In this document: positions 47,040 to 55,757 of the stretch, in pieces
How the letters are laid out: each line of letters begins with the position of its first letter
Numbering within the stretch: position 1 is the stretch's first letter
Assembly (NCBI GenBank): GCA_964617995.1
Contig: CAZTXD010000003.1
Location: forward strand, 6,565 to 70,564
Origin: CAZTXD01 sp964617995
GTDB taxonomy: Bacteria > Actinomycetota > Acidimicrobiia > Spongiisociales > ZC4RG35
Reading direction: 5' to 3'
Length of the DNA: 64,000 nt
Notes under the pieces: generated by a model
What the model saw: the letters and a program-made list of their open reading frames with translations, nothing else
Told to the model about the DNA's origin: nothing
Databases searched by the model: none
Position numbers and translations under genes: made by a program

Positions 47040-47770
47040 GGCGTGCAATCTTCCTCCACCAGTTCCGGATGCTGCTTCGGCCGGGTCGTCTGGTCGGGTT
47101 GGGGGTGCTGGCCGGGGTGCCGGGAATCGTCACTCTGGTCGTCGGCTCCACGGGTGGCGGGATCAGCCCCGAGGACGCCATCGGCATCGTGGCCGCGGTG
47201 GGAGCCACCACCTTCCCCATCGCCGCTCTCATCCTGGCGGGCGCGACGCTGCGAGACGAGAGAGACGACGGGACGATGCCGTACCTGTATCTGACCCCGA
47301 TCCGACGGTCGGGGCTGTCCGCCCTTTCGATCGGTGCCGCCGTCGCCGCGACCAGCCTGGTGGGGATATCGGCGGCGGGATTCGTCCTCGCCGCCGGACT
47401 GGTCGTGGGGGCCGATCCGGCGGCCGGCCTGGCGGCCTTCCCCTTGTATCTGCTGTCGGCAGTCGGCTATTCCGCCTTGTTCGTTCCCGTCGGGTATCTC
47501 ATCCCGAGAGTCATCCTCACCGGGCTGGGATACGTCATCGTCTGGGAGCAGATCGTCGCCCGCCTCGTCACGGGTGTGGCCAACACCTCGGTGTGGCGGT
47601 TCGGACTTTCGGTCTACGCCGACCTGGTACCGGCAGGCAGCGTCGAGTTGTCCGATGCGCTCGGACCGGTCGCTCCCGGCTCAGGGGGAGGCGGCGCCAA
47701 GATCCTGGCGGTGGTCGTAATCGGTTGGGCGGCCCTCACATGGGCGCTGCACCGCCGCGACGCGATCTGA
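47036..47770 (+). CDS. ABC-2 permease-like membrane protein
   Basis: 244 residues, about 6 helices, starting with MRRAIFLHQFRMLLRP, then GGGISPEDAIG. It closes the four-gene ABC set, which overlaps by 4 nt at each joint. It lacks the FDRGYRRYDG segment of the other permease. Substrate unknown. Confidence 0.84.
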   Translation: MRRAIFLHQFRMLLRPGRLVGLGVLAGVPGIVTLVVGSTGGGISPEDAIGIVAAVGATTFPIAALILAGATLRDERDDGTMPYLYLTPIRRSGLSALSIGAAVAATSLVGISAAGFVLAAGLVVGADPAAGLAAFPLYLLSAVGYSALFVPVGYLIPRVILTGLGYVIVWEQIVARLVTGVANTSVWRFGLSVYADLVPAGSVELSDALGPVAPGSGGGGAKILAVVVIGWAALTWALHRRDAI

Positions 47771-47776
47771 CCCGGA

Positions 47777-48784
47777 TCAGTACTCGTCGTCGGGGCGGCG
47801 CTGCTTGGACGGCTGCACACGCGGCGGCTCGCCCGGCTGCTTGGGATAGTGGGGCGGCCAGGGCGCGTCGCCGATCCCGTCGGCGTCGTCGCGGACCACC
47901 CACTCCAGCAGCGTCTCGATCCGTCCCGGTGAGTCGTCGATGCCCCTGGTGAGGTCCCCGACGGCGGTGTAGCGGTCCCCGGCGTAGCTACCGAGGGGGA
48001 AGTCCTCGATGTGCACGTCGTCGAGCTCGTCCCACCGGAAAGGCGCCGAGACATAGCCGGTGGGTCGGATGCCGTAGGCGGAGGAGACGGTCTTGTCGCG
48101 GGCGTTCTGGTTGTAGTCGATGAACACGCCCTCCCGCTCTTCCTTCCACCACTTGGTGGTGACCAGGCCGGGGAGCCTCCGTTCCAGCTCCCGGGCGAAC
48201 GCCAGCACGGCGCGACGGGTCTGGAGGAAGTCCCACAGGGGCTCGATCCGTACGTACACGTGGATGCCGCGGCTGCCCGACGTCTTGGGCCATCCCACCA
48301 GGCCGACCTCGTCCAGCAGGTCCTTGGCTCCCGCCACCGCCGTGCGCACGTCGTCGAAGTCGTACCCGGGAGTCGGGTCGAAGTCGAAGCGGAGCTCGTC
48401 GGGATGGTCGATGTCACGGTCGCGCACCGGCCAGGGATGGAAGTCGAGGCAGCCGAGTTGGGCGAGACGGATGACGTCGGCCTCGGTGCGGGGAACGTTC
48501 ATCGAGCCGGGGCGCTGAGAGGGAAACCGGATCTGCACCGTGTCGAAGGGGGTGTTCTTGGCCGCCCGCTTGTGGTAGACGGGGTCCTCGTCCACGCCGT
48601 GCATGTATCGCTTCAGCATCGTCGGCCGGTCGCTGATTCCCCTGACGGCGCCCTCGGCGACGGCGCGGAAGTGCTCCACCACATCCAGCTTGGTCCACCC
48701 TTGCCGGGGAAACACCACCCGGCCGGGAGAGCTGACCCGTACTCGTTCTCCGCCCACCTCGACGTGGGTTTCGTCCTTTCCCAT
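47777..48784 (-). CDS. LigD-type polymerase/primase domain protein
   Basis: 335 residues, equal to the stand-alone polymerase module of bacterial NHEJ. Catalytic Asp134 and Asp136 in RFDFDPTPGYDFDD, SGSRGIHVYV (169-178) with the conserved His, and the C-terminal KTVSSAYGIRPTGYVSAPF. It adds ribonucleotides or fills gaps at broken DNA ends. No ligase or nuclease domain is fused, and Ku is not in the window. It converges on the ABC operon next to ligC. Confidence 0.93.
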   Translation of the reverse strand: MGKDETHVEVGGERVRVSSPGRVVFPRQGWTKLDVVEHFRAVAEGAVRGISDRPTMLKRYMHGVDEDPVYHKRAAKNTPFDTVQIRFPSQRPGSMNVPRTEADVIRLAQLGCLDFHPWPVRDRDIDHPDELRFDFDPTPGYDFDDVRTAVAGAKDLLDEVGLVGWPKTSGSRGIHVYVRIEPLWDFLQTRRAVLAFARELERRLPGLVTTKWWKEEREGVFIDYNQNARDKTVSSAYGIRPTGYVSAPFRWDELDDVHIEDFPLGSYAGDRYTAVGDLTRGIDDSPGRIETLLEWVVRDDADGIGDAPWPPHYPKQPGEPPRVQPSKQRRPDDEY

Positions 48785-48859
48785 CGTCTGATGGTACGGC
48801 CATCCGGAAACGGATTAGCCTCTACCCGCAGGTCGGCCAGCCCCGTCGGGAGGTAGGAA

Positions 48860-49147
48860 GTGAAGTTCAGTCAGCACATCGTCGTCTACGCCTCGGACGA
48901 GCAGGCGCTCCGTGAGCTCGTCGAGGACGACAGCGCAGTCCCCGACGGATACATCGGTGGCCGACTCCTGAAGTTCCGTGACAAACCCGGCCGCTATGTC
49001 ATCCAAGCCGACTTCGACTCGTGGGAGAGCGCCGAACGCAGCAACGACCTCCCCGAGACCCAGGCATGGGCCGAGCGCCTCCTGGCCCTGATAGACGGCG
49101 ACCCCAAGTACGAGAACCTCGACGTCCTGCTGGAGCTCGACGCCTGA
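48860..49147 (+). CDS. small conserved soluble protein
   Basis: 95 residues. GTG start with the Shine-Dalgarno GGGAGGTAGGAA. The fold reads as alternating strands and helices (HIVVYASDEQALREL, RYVIQADFDSWESAERSND), suggestive of a dimeric alpha-beta ferredoxin-like barrel. No active-site signature is visible. It lies between the LigD-type gene and a heptad repeat. Confidence 0.7.
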   Translation: MKFSQHIVVYASDEQALRELVEDDSAVPDGYIGGRLLKFRDKPGRYVIQADFDSWESAERSNDLPETQAWAERLLALIDGDPKYENLDVLLELDA

Positions 49148-49152
49148 CAGAG

Positions 49153-49180
49153 TTGTCGGTTTTCGGTTGTCGGTTGTCGG
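49153..49180 (+). repeat. 7-bp tandem repeat, four units
   Basis: Four contiguous units, TTGTCGG TTTTCGG TTGTCGG TTGTCGG, with one base change in the second. It lies in the 50-bp gap between two converging genes. Confidence 0.9.
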
Positions 49181-49197
49181 TGCCTGGTCAGGGTCGG

Positions 49198-50385
49198 TCA
49201 GGTCACCGCTTCGAACAGGCCGGCGGCGCCCTGGCCTCCACCGACGCACATCGTCACGACCCCGTATCCCCCACCGCGCCGTCCCAGCTCCCGGAGGAGA
49301 TGACCCACCTGCCGAGCGCCCGTCATGCCGTAGGGATGACCGATGGCGATAGCCCCGCCGTTCACGTTGAATATCTCGTTGTCGATCTTCAGGCGGTCCC
49401 GGCAGTAGAGGGCCTGCACGGCGAAAGCCTCGTTCAGCTCCCACAGGTCGATGTCGTCGGTGGTCAGACCGGCTCTCTCCAGCAGCGGCGGCACGGCGAA
49501 GACCGGTCCGATGCCCATCTCGTCGGGATCCACCCCTGCCACGGTCATCCCGCGGTAGTAACCCAATGGCTCGACGCCCCGTCGTCGGGCTTCTCCCGCT
49601 TCCATCACCACCGTCGCCGCCGCTCCGTCCGAGAGCTGGGATGCGTTACCTGCGGTGACGGTCTTGTCTTCTCCGCGAACCGGGCGAAGTGACGCCAGGG
49701 CTTCCAGGGTCGTGTCGGGCCGGTTTCCCTCATCGAGACGCAGCGTCACCTGCTCGGCCGACTCCTCGGTGGTTTCCCTGTCCGTCACCTTCTTCGTGAC
49801 GGTGACTTCGATGATCTCGTCGTCGAACACACCCGCCTCCTGAGCGGCGGCTGTCCGCTGCTGGGACTGCAGGGCGTATTCGTCGCTCGACTCACGGGGG
49901 ATTCCATATCGCTCTGCCACCACCTCGGCCGTGTCGATCATCGGCATGTAGGCGTGGGGCTGTATCTCGAGGAGGGCCGGGTCCATGCCCCGATGGAGGT
50001 TGAGATGCTCGTTCTGGACCAGGCTGATCGAATCGACCCCACCGCCTACCACGATGTCGTGCCCGTCGACGATCACCTGCTTGGCGGCGGTCGCCACAGC
50101 CATGAGACCCGACGAACACTGGCGGTCGATGGACATGCCCGGCACCGACGAGGGAAGACCGGCGGCGAGGGCCGCGAGACGGCCGATGTTGGGCCATTGG
50201 GTGCCCTGCTGCATGGCGCATCCCAGGATGACATCGTCGATCTCGTCGGCGCCCACTCCTGCCCTCTCGATCGCCGCCATGATCGGGAGGGCAGCCAGCG
50301 ACGGAGCCTCGGTGTCGTTGAAGGCCCCCCGGTAGGCCCGCCCGATGGGTGTTCGGGCTGTCGAGACGATGACGGCTTCACGCAT
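49198..50385 (-). CDS. acetyl-CoA acetyltransferase / 3-ketoacyl-CoA thiolase
   Basis: 395 residues. Nucleophile Cys in [33 protein letters not shown] and the second catalytic Cys in CVGGGQGAA. The DRQC form and length match degradative FadA/AtoB-type thiolases that split or form acetoacetyl- and 3-ketoacyl-CoA. It is not linked to other beta-oxidation genes here. Confidence 0.95.
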   Translation of the reverse strand: MREAVIVSTARTPIGRAYRGAFNDTEAPSLAALPIMAAIERAGVGADEIDDVILGCAMQQGTQWPNIGRLAALAAGLPSSVPGMSIDRQCSSGLMAVATAAKQVIVDGHDIVVGGGVDSISLVQNEHLNLHRGMDPALLEIQPHAYMPMIDTAEVVAERYGIPRESSDEYALQSQQRTAAAQEAGVFDDEIIEVTVTKKVTDRETTEESAEQVTLRLDEGNRPDTTLEALASLRPVRGEDKTVTAGNASQLSDGAAATVVMEAGEARRRGVEPLGYYRGMTVAGVDPDEMGIGPVFAVPPLLERAGLTTDDIDLWELNEAFAVQALYCRDRLKIDNEIFNVNGGAIAIGHPYGMTGARQVGHLLRELGRRGGGYGVVTMCVGGGQGAAGLFEAVT

Positions 50386-50492
50386 GCTGCGGCGCTCCTG
50401 ATCGCGGAGTGGTTTGAGGCGAAAGCTACTCGACGCGGCCGATCACCTCACCATGGACGAAGTGCGCCATGGTGCGATCGCGTCCGAGTCGG

Positions 50493-50498
50493 TACCCT
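50493..50498 (+). promoter_or_regulatory. -10-like box for aminotransferase gene
   Basis: TACCCT, 7 nt before the ATG at 50506; no Shine-Dalgarno. The same element is found before hutU. Confidence 0.45.
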
Positions 50499-50505
50499 TT
50501 GGCCC

Positions 50506-52170
50506 ATGACGGACCTCGTCAGGAAGATCCGCGACTCGGTGATAGGAGCGGACACGGCCGTGGCCACCCCTTTCGGAATGCGCCGGGTGACCTACGCCGA
50601 CTACACCGCCTCCGGCCGCTCGCTCGGCTTCATCGAGGACTACATCCGCACCGCGGTCCTGCCTCTGTATGCCAACACCCACACCGAGACGTCGGGAACG
50701 GGGCTCCAGACCACCCGATTTCGGGAGGAAGCCCGTGACATCATCCGTCGCTGCGTAGGCGCCAACCGCGACGAGCACGCCGTCATATTCGCCGGCTCCG
50801 GTTCCACCGGTGCCATCGACCGGCTGATCACCATTCTTGGGATCCGCATCCCGGCAGGTCTGGACGACCGGTACGGGCTGTCGGACTGTATTCCGCCCGA
50901 CGAGCGCCCCGTGGTGTTCGTTGGGCCATACGAGCACCACTCCAACGAACTCGGGTGGCGGGAGTCGATCGCCGACGTGGTCGAGATACGCGAGGACCCC
51001 GACGGCCACATCGACCTCGGTGACCTGGAGGCCCGCCTCATCGAGTTCTCCCGGCGTCCCCTGCGAATCGGCAGCTTCTCCGCCGCCTCCAATGTCACCG
51101 GCATCATCTCGGACACGTCGGCCATCTCCGCCCTCCTCCATCGCCACGGCGCCCTGTCCTTCTGGGATTTCGCCGCCGCCGCTCCCTATGTCGGCATCGA
51201 GATGCGATCACCGCAGAACGACGGTGACGACTACAAGGACGCCATCTTCATATCCCCTCACAAGTTCATCGGCGGCCCGGGCACACCCGGGGTCCTGGTG
51301 GCGCGGCGGGATCTCCTCGTCAACCCTGTTCCCTCGGTCCCGGGTGGAGGCACCGTCACCTATGTCAACGAGGATCACCATCGATACGTCGCCGAGCCCG
51401 AGCATCGCGAGGAAGGCGGCACCCCGGCCATAGTCGAGTCGATTCGCGCCGGCCTGGTGTTCGCCCTCAAGGAGGAGGTGGGGGCCGACCTGATCCGCAA
51501 GCTGGAGCACGAGTTCATCCGCCGTGCCATCGACTCCTGGTCCAAGAATCCCTCCATCCGCATCCTGGGCAATCCCGAGGCCGACCGGCTCTCGATCGTC
51601 TCCTTCGTGGTCAGAGCGCCCGAGCACCTGGGCGCCGACCGCTACCTGCATCACAACTTCGTGGTGGCGGTGCTCAACGACCTGTTCGGTATCCAGGCCC
51701 GGGGAGGATGCTCTTGCGCGGGACCGTACGGGCACCGGCTGCTCGGCATCGACAACGCCACGAGTGCCCGTTTGGAGACGGAGATCGCCGCCGGATGCGA
51801 GGTGATCAAGCCGGGATGGGTGAGGATCAACTTCAACTACTTCATATCCGAAGAGGAGTTCGACTATCTGGTGGACGCCGTCCATCTGGTGGCAGAATCG
51901 GGATGGCGTCTGCTCCCCCGGTATCGATTCGAAACCGCCACCGGAGGGTGGCGGCATCGGGACGGCCTCGCCGCCACCCCGCTCACCCTGGATGCGTTCC
52001 TGGGAGGAACCGCCACCGAGCGGGACGTCGAGCCTCTGGAACGACTGGCGGATCACCTGACCGAGGCCCGCAGGATCCTCGCGAGCGTCCATCCCGACGG
52101 CGACAGCTCCGGACAGCTCCCCATCTCGTCCGAGGCTCTCCGGTGGTTCCCGTTGCCGGCGGAAGTCTGA
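50506..52170 (+). CDS. class V aminotransferase / cysteine desulfurase-like protein with C-terminal extension
   Basis: 554 residues, longer than the ~400 usual for SufS/Csd proteins. PLP-binding pattern: FAGSGSTGAIDRL (phosphate), FWDFAAAAPYVGIE (PLP Asp), and the Schiff-base Lys in FISPHKFIGGPGTPG. A Cys-rich GIQARGGCSCAGPYGHRLL lies where SufS has its active Cys. The C-terminal 120 residues are an extra domain of unknown role. It may desulfurate cysteine or act on a related amino acid. Confidence 0.87.
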   Translation: MTDLVRKIRDSVIGADTAVATPFGMRRVTYADYTASGRSLGFIEDYIRTAVLPLYANTHTETSGTGLQTTRFREEARDIIRRCVGANRDEHAVIFAGSGSTGAIDRLITILGIRIPAGLDDRYGLSDCIPPDERPVVFVGPYEHHSNELGWRESIADVVEIREDPDGHIDLGDLEARLIEFSRRPLRIGSFSAASNVTGIISDTSAISALLHRHGALSFWDFAAAAPYVGIEMRSPQNDGDDYKDAIFISPHKFIGGPGTPGVLVARRDLLVNPVPSVPGGGTVTYVNEDHHRYVAEPEHREEGGTPAIVESIRAGLVFALKEEVGADLIRKLEHEFIRRAIDSWSKNPSIRILGNPEADRLSIVSFVVRAPEHLGADRYLHHNFVVAVLNDLFGIQARGGCSCAGPYGHRLLGIDNATSARLETEIAAGCEVIKPGWVRINFNYFISEEEFDYLVDAVHLVAESGWRLLPRYRFETATGGWRHRDGLAATPLTLDAFLGGTATERDVEPLERLADHLTEARRILASVHPDGDSSGQLPISSEALRWFPLPAEV

Positions 52171-52181
52171 ATCCCGGGTCG

Positions 52182-52604
52182 ATGTACGAGGCAACCACCG
52201 TCACCGTGTCGATCACCCGCCCCGCCGACACGGTGTATGCCTACATCTCGGATCCCTCCAAGCTGGCGGAGTGGTCCTTCTTCCAGTCGGCGGTGCCGAC
52301 CGACGACGGCTGGCGGATGGGAACACCCGCCGGGGAGGCCCTGTTGAGACTCGTCGACGCCAACGACTTCGGCGTCGCCGACCACACGATCCAGACGAGC
52401 GACGGCCGTGAGGTGTACATCCCGATGCGGGTCGTTCCCAACGGCGAGGGCAGCGAGGTGATCTTCACCGCCTTCCGGGCTCCCGGCATGTCCGACGAGG
52501 AGTACGCCGCCGACGTGAGTCAGGTCGAGGCCGACCTGGGGCGGCTGAAGGAGCTGCTGGAGGCGGCCACCGGCCCGACGCGTCAGCCATTGAGGTACAC
52601 GTAG
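52182..52604 (+). CDS. SRPBCC/START-like ligand-binding protein
   Basis: 140 residues. The N-terminal TVSITRPADTVYAYISDPSKLAEW is the classic polyketide cyclase/Bet v1 start, followed by a curved sheet and C-terminal helix. It probably binds a hydrophobic ligand. Its 3' end overlaps the convergent secreted protein gene by 22 bp. Confidence 0.85.
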   Translation: MYEATTVTVSITRPADTVYAYISDPSKLAEWSFFQSAVPTDDGWRMGTPAGEALLRLVDANDFGVADHTIQTSDGREVYIPMRVVPNGEGSEVIFTAFRAPGMSDEEYAADVSQVEADLGRLKELLEAATGPTRQPLRYT

Positions 52605-53068
52605 CTCAGCGACTCCCCCTTGTAGTCGGCGGTGACCCGCCAGCAGCCGGGCTCATCGGGATCGACTCCGGCGATCATGAACCAGCCGTCGATGGCGGTG
52701 TGAGCGTTGGTGCCTGGGCCGGGCTCCATGATCCGAGCTCGGTCGGCATCCAGGCGCTCCCACGTCACCGATATCTCGGGGCGCTCCTCCTGGCGGCCTC
52801 CCGGGAACCGGGTCGACCACCACACGCTCTTGCGGGGAACGTAGACGCCGTCGACCGGCAGCACCGTCCAGAGGCTCCCTGAGCCGTACCAGGCGAGGTC
52901 GTTCGTTCCTTTCACCGAGGGATTGACCGGGAACGGTCGGGGCGCCGCCAAGCCCTCTCCGGGGAGAGTCACCGGACACTCGTCGGTCGCGGTCGCCCCA
53001 TCGCCGGCTGCCATCGCCACCCAGGATGCGATCAGAGCCGCGATGATCACGGCCATGGCTGTGCGCAT
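52583..53068 (-). CDS. secreted protein, unknown function
   Basis: 161 residues from the ATG at 53068; the frame stays open upstream without protein character. N-terminal signal peptide (TAMAVIIAALIASWVAMAAGD), then a mostly beta exported domain with two widely spaced Cys (DECPV and PGCWRV) that could pair. No enzyme motif is visible. Confidence 0.72.
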   Translation of the reverse strand: MRTAMAVIIAALIASWVAMAAGDGATATDECPVTLPGEGLAAPRPFPVNPSVKGTNDLAWYGSGSLWTVLPVDGVYVPRKSVWWSTRFPGGRQEERPEISVTWERLDADRARIMEPGPGTNAHTAIDGWFMIAGVDPDEPGCWRVTADYKGESLSYVYLNG

Positions 53069-53143
53069 ACCCGTCCATACACCGGTACCCGGACGTGGGT
53101 TCCGGGTCGCCGGCGGAACCGAGCGGCGGCGACTGGTGTAGTC

Positions 53144-53725
53144 ATGGTGATGAGGAAGTCGGTGGAGGGCCGTCCACTGAACGAAGCGGAGCTGATCGAA
53201 AGGACGATCGACGGTGACCTCTCGGCCTTCGAGGAGCTGGTGCGGGCTCACCAGCAGGTGGCCCTGCGGGTGGCCTACGTCGTCCTGGGCGACTCCGATG
53301 AGGCGCAGGACGTGACCCAGGAAGCGTTCGTCAAGGCCCATAGGGCTCTGGGCAGGTTCCGACGGGAATCACCGTTTCGCCCCTGGCTGCTGAGGATCGT
53401 CCGCAACGAAGCCCTCAACCGTCGACGTCGCCGGGGGCGTCAGGATCGATTGGCCCTCCGGGTCGTCAACGAGGAGGCGACGGGAGGTGCGGCCCCATCT
53501 CCCGAGGCCTCCCTACTCGTCGACGAGAGCAGAAGGCAGGTCCTCGACGCCGTGGAGAGGCTACCCACCCGCTACCGGAACGTGATCGTCCACCGCTTCC
53601 TGCTGGAGCTGTCCGAGGCGGAGACGGCGCGGACGCTGGGTGTGCCGGCCGGAACGGTCAAGTCTCGTGTCCATCGTGGGCTCGCCCGGTTGCGGGCGAT
53701 GATGCGAGAGGTCGACGATGAGTGA
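53144..53725 (+). CDS. ECF-type RNA polymerase sigma factor
   Basis: 193 residues. Sigma-2: FEELVRAHQQVALRVAYVVL with DEAQDVTQEAFVKAH; sigma-4: LPTRYRNVIVHRFLLELSEAETARTLGVPAGTVKSRVHRGLARLR. It would direct RNA polymerase to a set of envelope- or stress-response promoters. It overlaps the next gene, a likely anti-sigma factor, by 8 nt. Confidence 0.92.
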   Translation: MVMRKSVEGRPLNEAELIERTIDGDLSAFEELVRAHQQVALRVAYVVLGDSDEAQDVTQEAFVKAHRALGRFRRESPFRPWLLRIVRNEALNRRRRRGRQDRLALRVVNEEATGGAAPSPEASLLVDESRRQVLDAVERLPTRYRNVIVHRFLLELSEAETARTLGVPAGTVKSRVHRGLARLRAMMREVDDE

Positions 53726-54491
53726 CCGCGCCGACATCGAAAGGGCCCTGGCCGACCTGTCGACCCGGATCTCCTGGCCCGACGACGCCGATCTGGTTCC
53801 CGTCGTGAGGAGGCGCCTCCTCGAGACCGCGGATGCCCGATCGCTCCCGGGCCGGCCGTTCAAGGTCGCCGCCGCGGCCCTGTTGATCATCGTCGGGATC
53901 CTGGCCCTGCCCGCCGGGAGGCAGGCCGTGGCCGATCTGCTGGGCGTAGCTGGGATCGAGATCTCGTTCGGATCCGCCTCCGGCTTCGAGGCACCCGGCG
54001 ACCTGGAGCTCGGTGAGCCCGTTTCGGTCGTCGAGGCCGCAGAGGCGGCTCCTTTCCCCCTGCTCGTCGCGTCGCATCCCCGCCTGGGCGCACCCGACGA
54101 CGTCTACTTGATCGCCGAGGATCCCATCCAGGTGACGCTCGTGTGGCATGGAAACGACGTGCTGCCGGCTGCCGGTGACGGCGGAATCGCTTTGCTCCAC
54201 ACCCAGTTCCGACCCGACGGAGATGTGATAGCGAGAAAGGAGATCGGAGCGACGACCGCTCTGGAGCCGGTGACGGTTCGGGGCCGTGACGGCTGGTGGA
54301 TCGGCGGAGCGCCCCACATCATCGATGTCCCGGACCTGGAGGGCCCCGCCGACAGGACCCGTCTACGTCTCGCCGCCAACGTCCTCATGTGGGAGGAGGG
54401 CACCGTCACCCACCGGATCGAGACGACGCTCGACCTGTCGCAGGCCCTAGAGATCGCCGAATCACTCCACCCCGTGGGAGCCATTCCGTAG
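53718..54491 (+). CDS. probable membrane-bound anti-sigma factor
   Basis: 257 residues. A cytosolic N-terminus of about 50 residues, one membrane helix near 50-66 (VAAAALLIIVGILALPA) and a folded extracytoplasmic domain. It has no zinc anti-sigma (HxxxCxxC) motif. The position, an 8-nt overlap with the sigma gene and the architecture support the role; the family itself is not recognised. Confidence 0.72.
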   Translation: MSDRADIERALADLSTRISWPDDADLVPVVRRRLLETADARSLPGRPFKVAAAALLIIVGILALPAGRQAVADLLGVAGIEISFGSASGFEAPGDLELGEPVSVVEAAEAAPFPLLVASHPRLGAPDDVYLIAEDPIQVTLVWHGNDVLPAAGDGGIALLHTQFRPDGDVIARKEIGATTALEPVTVRGRDGWWIGGAPHIIDVPDLEGPADRTRLRLAANVLMWEEGTVTHRIETTLDLSQALEIAESLHPVGAIP

Positions 54492-54527
54492 CGAAGGCGG
54501 CGATGGCCGTCTCCCCCGCCTACCGGG

Positions 54528-55067
54528 TCAGCCACCGGTGGGACGGCTGTGGCGAATCGACACCACCAGAGCGGTCAGTGCCAGCGCCAGGGCGGCACCC
54601 GTGACCATCCTCCACCCTCGTTCGCCGGTCACCTCGACACCCGGAGGAGCGAGGCCTTCGACCCGGGCGGAGACGGCGGAGTCCTCTGCGGTCACCGCCG
54701 GATCACCCACGATCAGGACCCCGGCCATTCCCTCGCCCGCCGTCGTGCCGTGCAGGGTGCAGTAGACACGAACGACACCCGGATCGTCCACAGCGACCTC
54801 GAAGGTATCCCCGGGCTGGAGCAGGCCGCTGTCGAAGGATCCGTCCACGGCGGTGACGCTGTGGGGCAGGTTCCCGTGGTTTCTCACCGTGACCGAGGAG
54901 CCGGCCGGGACGAAATGGGCCACCCCGTCATAGCAGGAGTCCTCCATGCCCAGCTCGGCACCTTCCGAGAAGCCTGGGCAGGGGTTCGTGTGCCCCCCGC
55001 CTCCCGCCAGGGCGGACCCCGGCAGAATGAGGAGGAGGGCGACCGACATCAATAGTGCCTTTCTCAT
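54528..55067 (-). CDS. exported cupredoxin (plastocyanin-like) with C-terminal anchor
   Basis: 179 residues from the ATG at 55067, with AGGAGG 7 nt upstream. Signal peptide 1-22; type-1 copper ligands His in NLPHSVT, Cys in VYCTLHG, His in the same loop, and Met in GMAGV. The C-terminus ends in one helix (GAALALALTALVVSI) that holds the protein on the outer membrane face. It would carry electrons in the envelope. Confidence 0.88.
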   Translation of the reverse strand: MRKALLMSVALLLILPGSALAGGGGHTNPCPGFSEGAELGMEDSCYDGVAHFVPAGSSVTVRNHGNLPHSVTAVDGSFDSGLLQPGDTFEVAVDDPGVVRVYCTLHGTTAGEGMAGVLIVGDPAVTAEDSAVSARVEGLAPPGVEVTGERGWRMVTGAALALALTALVVSIRHSRPTGG

Positions 55068-55138
55068 CGTGACCTCCTGACGGCAAGTACACCGGAAGCA
55101 CGGATTCGGTTCCGGCTTCGTCGAGCCACCCGGCCCTC

Positions 55139-55144
55139 TACGCT
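55139..55144 (+). promoter_or_regulatory. -10-like box before gene at 55152
   Basis: TACGCT 7 nt before the ATG, the same sequence and distance as before glgX. Confidence 0.45.
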
Positions 55145-55151
55145 GCCTGTA

Positions 55152-55625
55152 ATGGTCGATCCTGTCGAGAACCCGGCCGACGAGGACATAGCCAGGTGGC
55201 ATCGGACGTTCGCTCCGCGGTTCTTCAACCGCACATGGGAGCTGATGGACCGCTCCGACCTCGACGACGACGAGCGCCACGAGATGCTCACATCGGCTTT
55301 CGCCCAGCGTGCCCACTGGTATGCGGTGGGCGACGCCAGGAACCGGGCCATCGCCGACTGGCTGGTGTCACGGGCGGCGGTACTCGCCGGCTACCCCACT
55401 CTGGCACGTCATTTCGGCGAGCACTCACTCGAGACGTCGGCCGGATTGGATCCCTTCGTGGCCGGGTTCGCTCACGAAGCCATCGCCCGGGCGGCAGCCC
55501 TCGTGGACGACCTCGCCACCTTCGAGGCCCACATGAAGGCGGCGCGCGCCCTTCTCGTCCAGGTCGATGACCAAGAGGAGCGTCGGGTGTTGGAGGCCGA
55601 CCTCGACGAGATGGGGTCCGGGTGA
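55152..55625 (+). CDS. uncharacterised helical protein
   Basis: 157 residues, largely helical, acidic at the N-terminus. The pattern RNRAIADWLVSRAAVLAGYPTLARHF and AARALLVQVDDQEERRV resembles TPR-like helical repeats. No signal peptide and no known family recognised. Confidence 0.7.
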   Translation: MVDPVENPADEDIARWHRTFAPRFFNRTWELMDRSDLDDDERHEMLTSAFAQRAHWYAVGDARNRAIADWLVSRAAVLAGYPTLARHFGEHSLETSAGLDPFVAGFAHEAIARAAALVDDLATFEAHMKAARALLVQVDDQEERRVLEADLDEMGSG

Positions 55626-55644
55626 CGTTCGTCGTCATGGGGCA

Positions 55645-55700
55645 GGACCGGCCGGGCCGGCCACGGTCCCCGATCCGACGAAGCACGGAGAATGCCGTGC
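55645..55700 (+). other. two short inverted repeats before the SDR gene
   Basis: GGACCG/CGGTCC (55645-55669) encloses the palindrome-like GGCCGGGCCGGCC, and GCACGG/CCGTGC (55683-55700) forms a 6-bp stem with a 6-nt loop. They lie in the 132-bp gap before 55758 and may end the upstream transcript or regulate the downstream gene. No other signal is evident here. Confidence 0.35.
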
Positions 55701-55757
55701 CGCAAAGGGGAGGATCGGCTTGCCGGCAGCGATGACCGTCGTCGCTCCCGCCATCGC

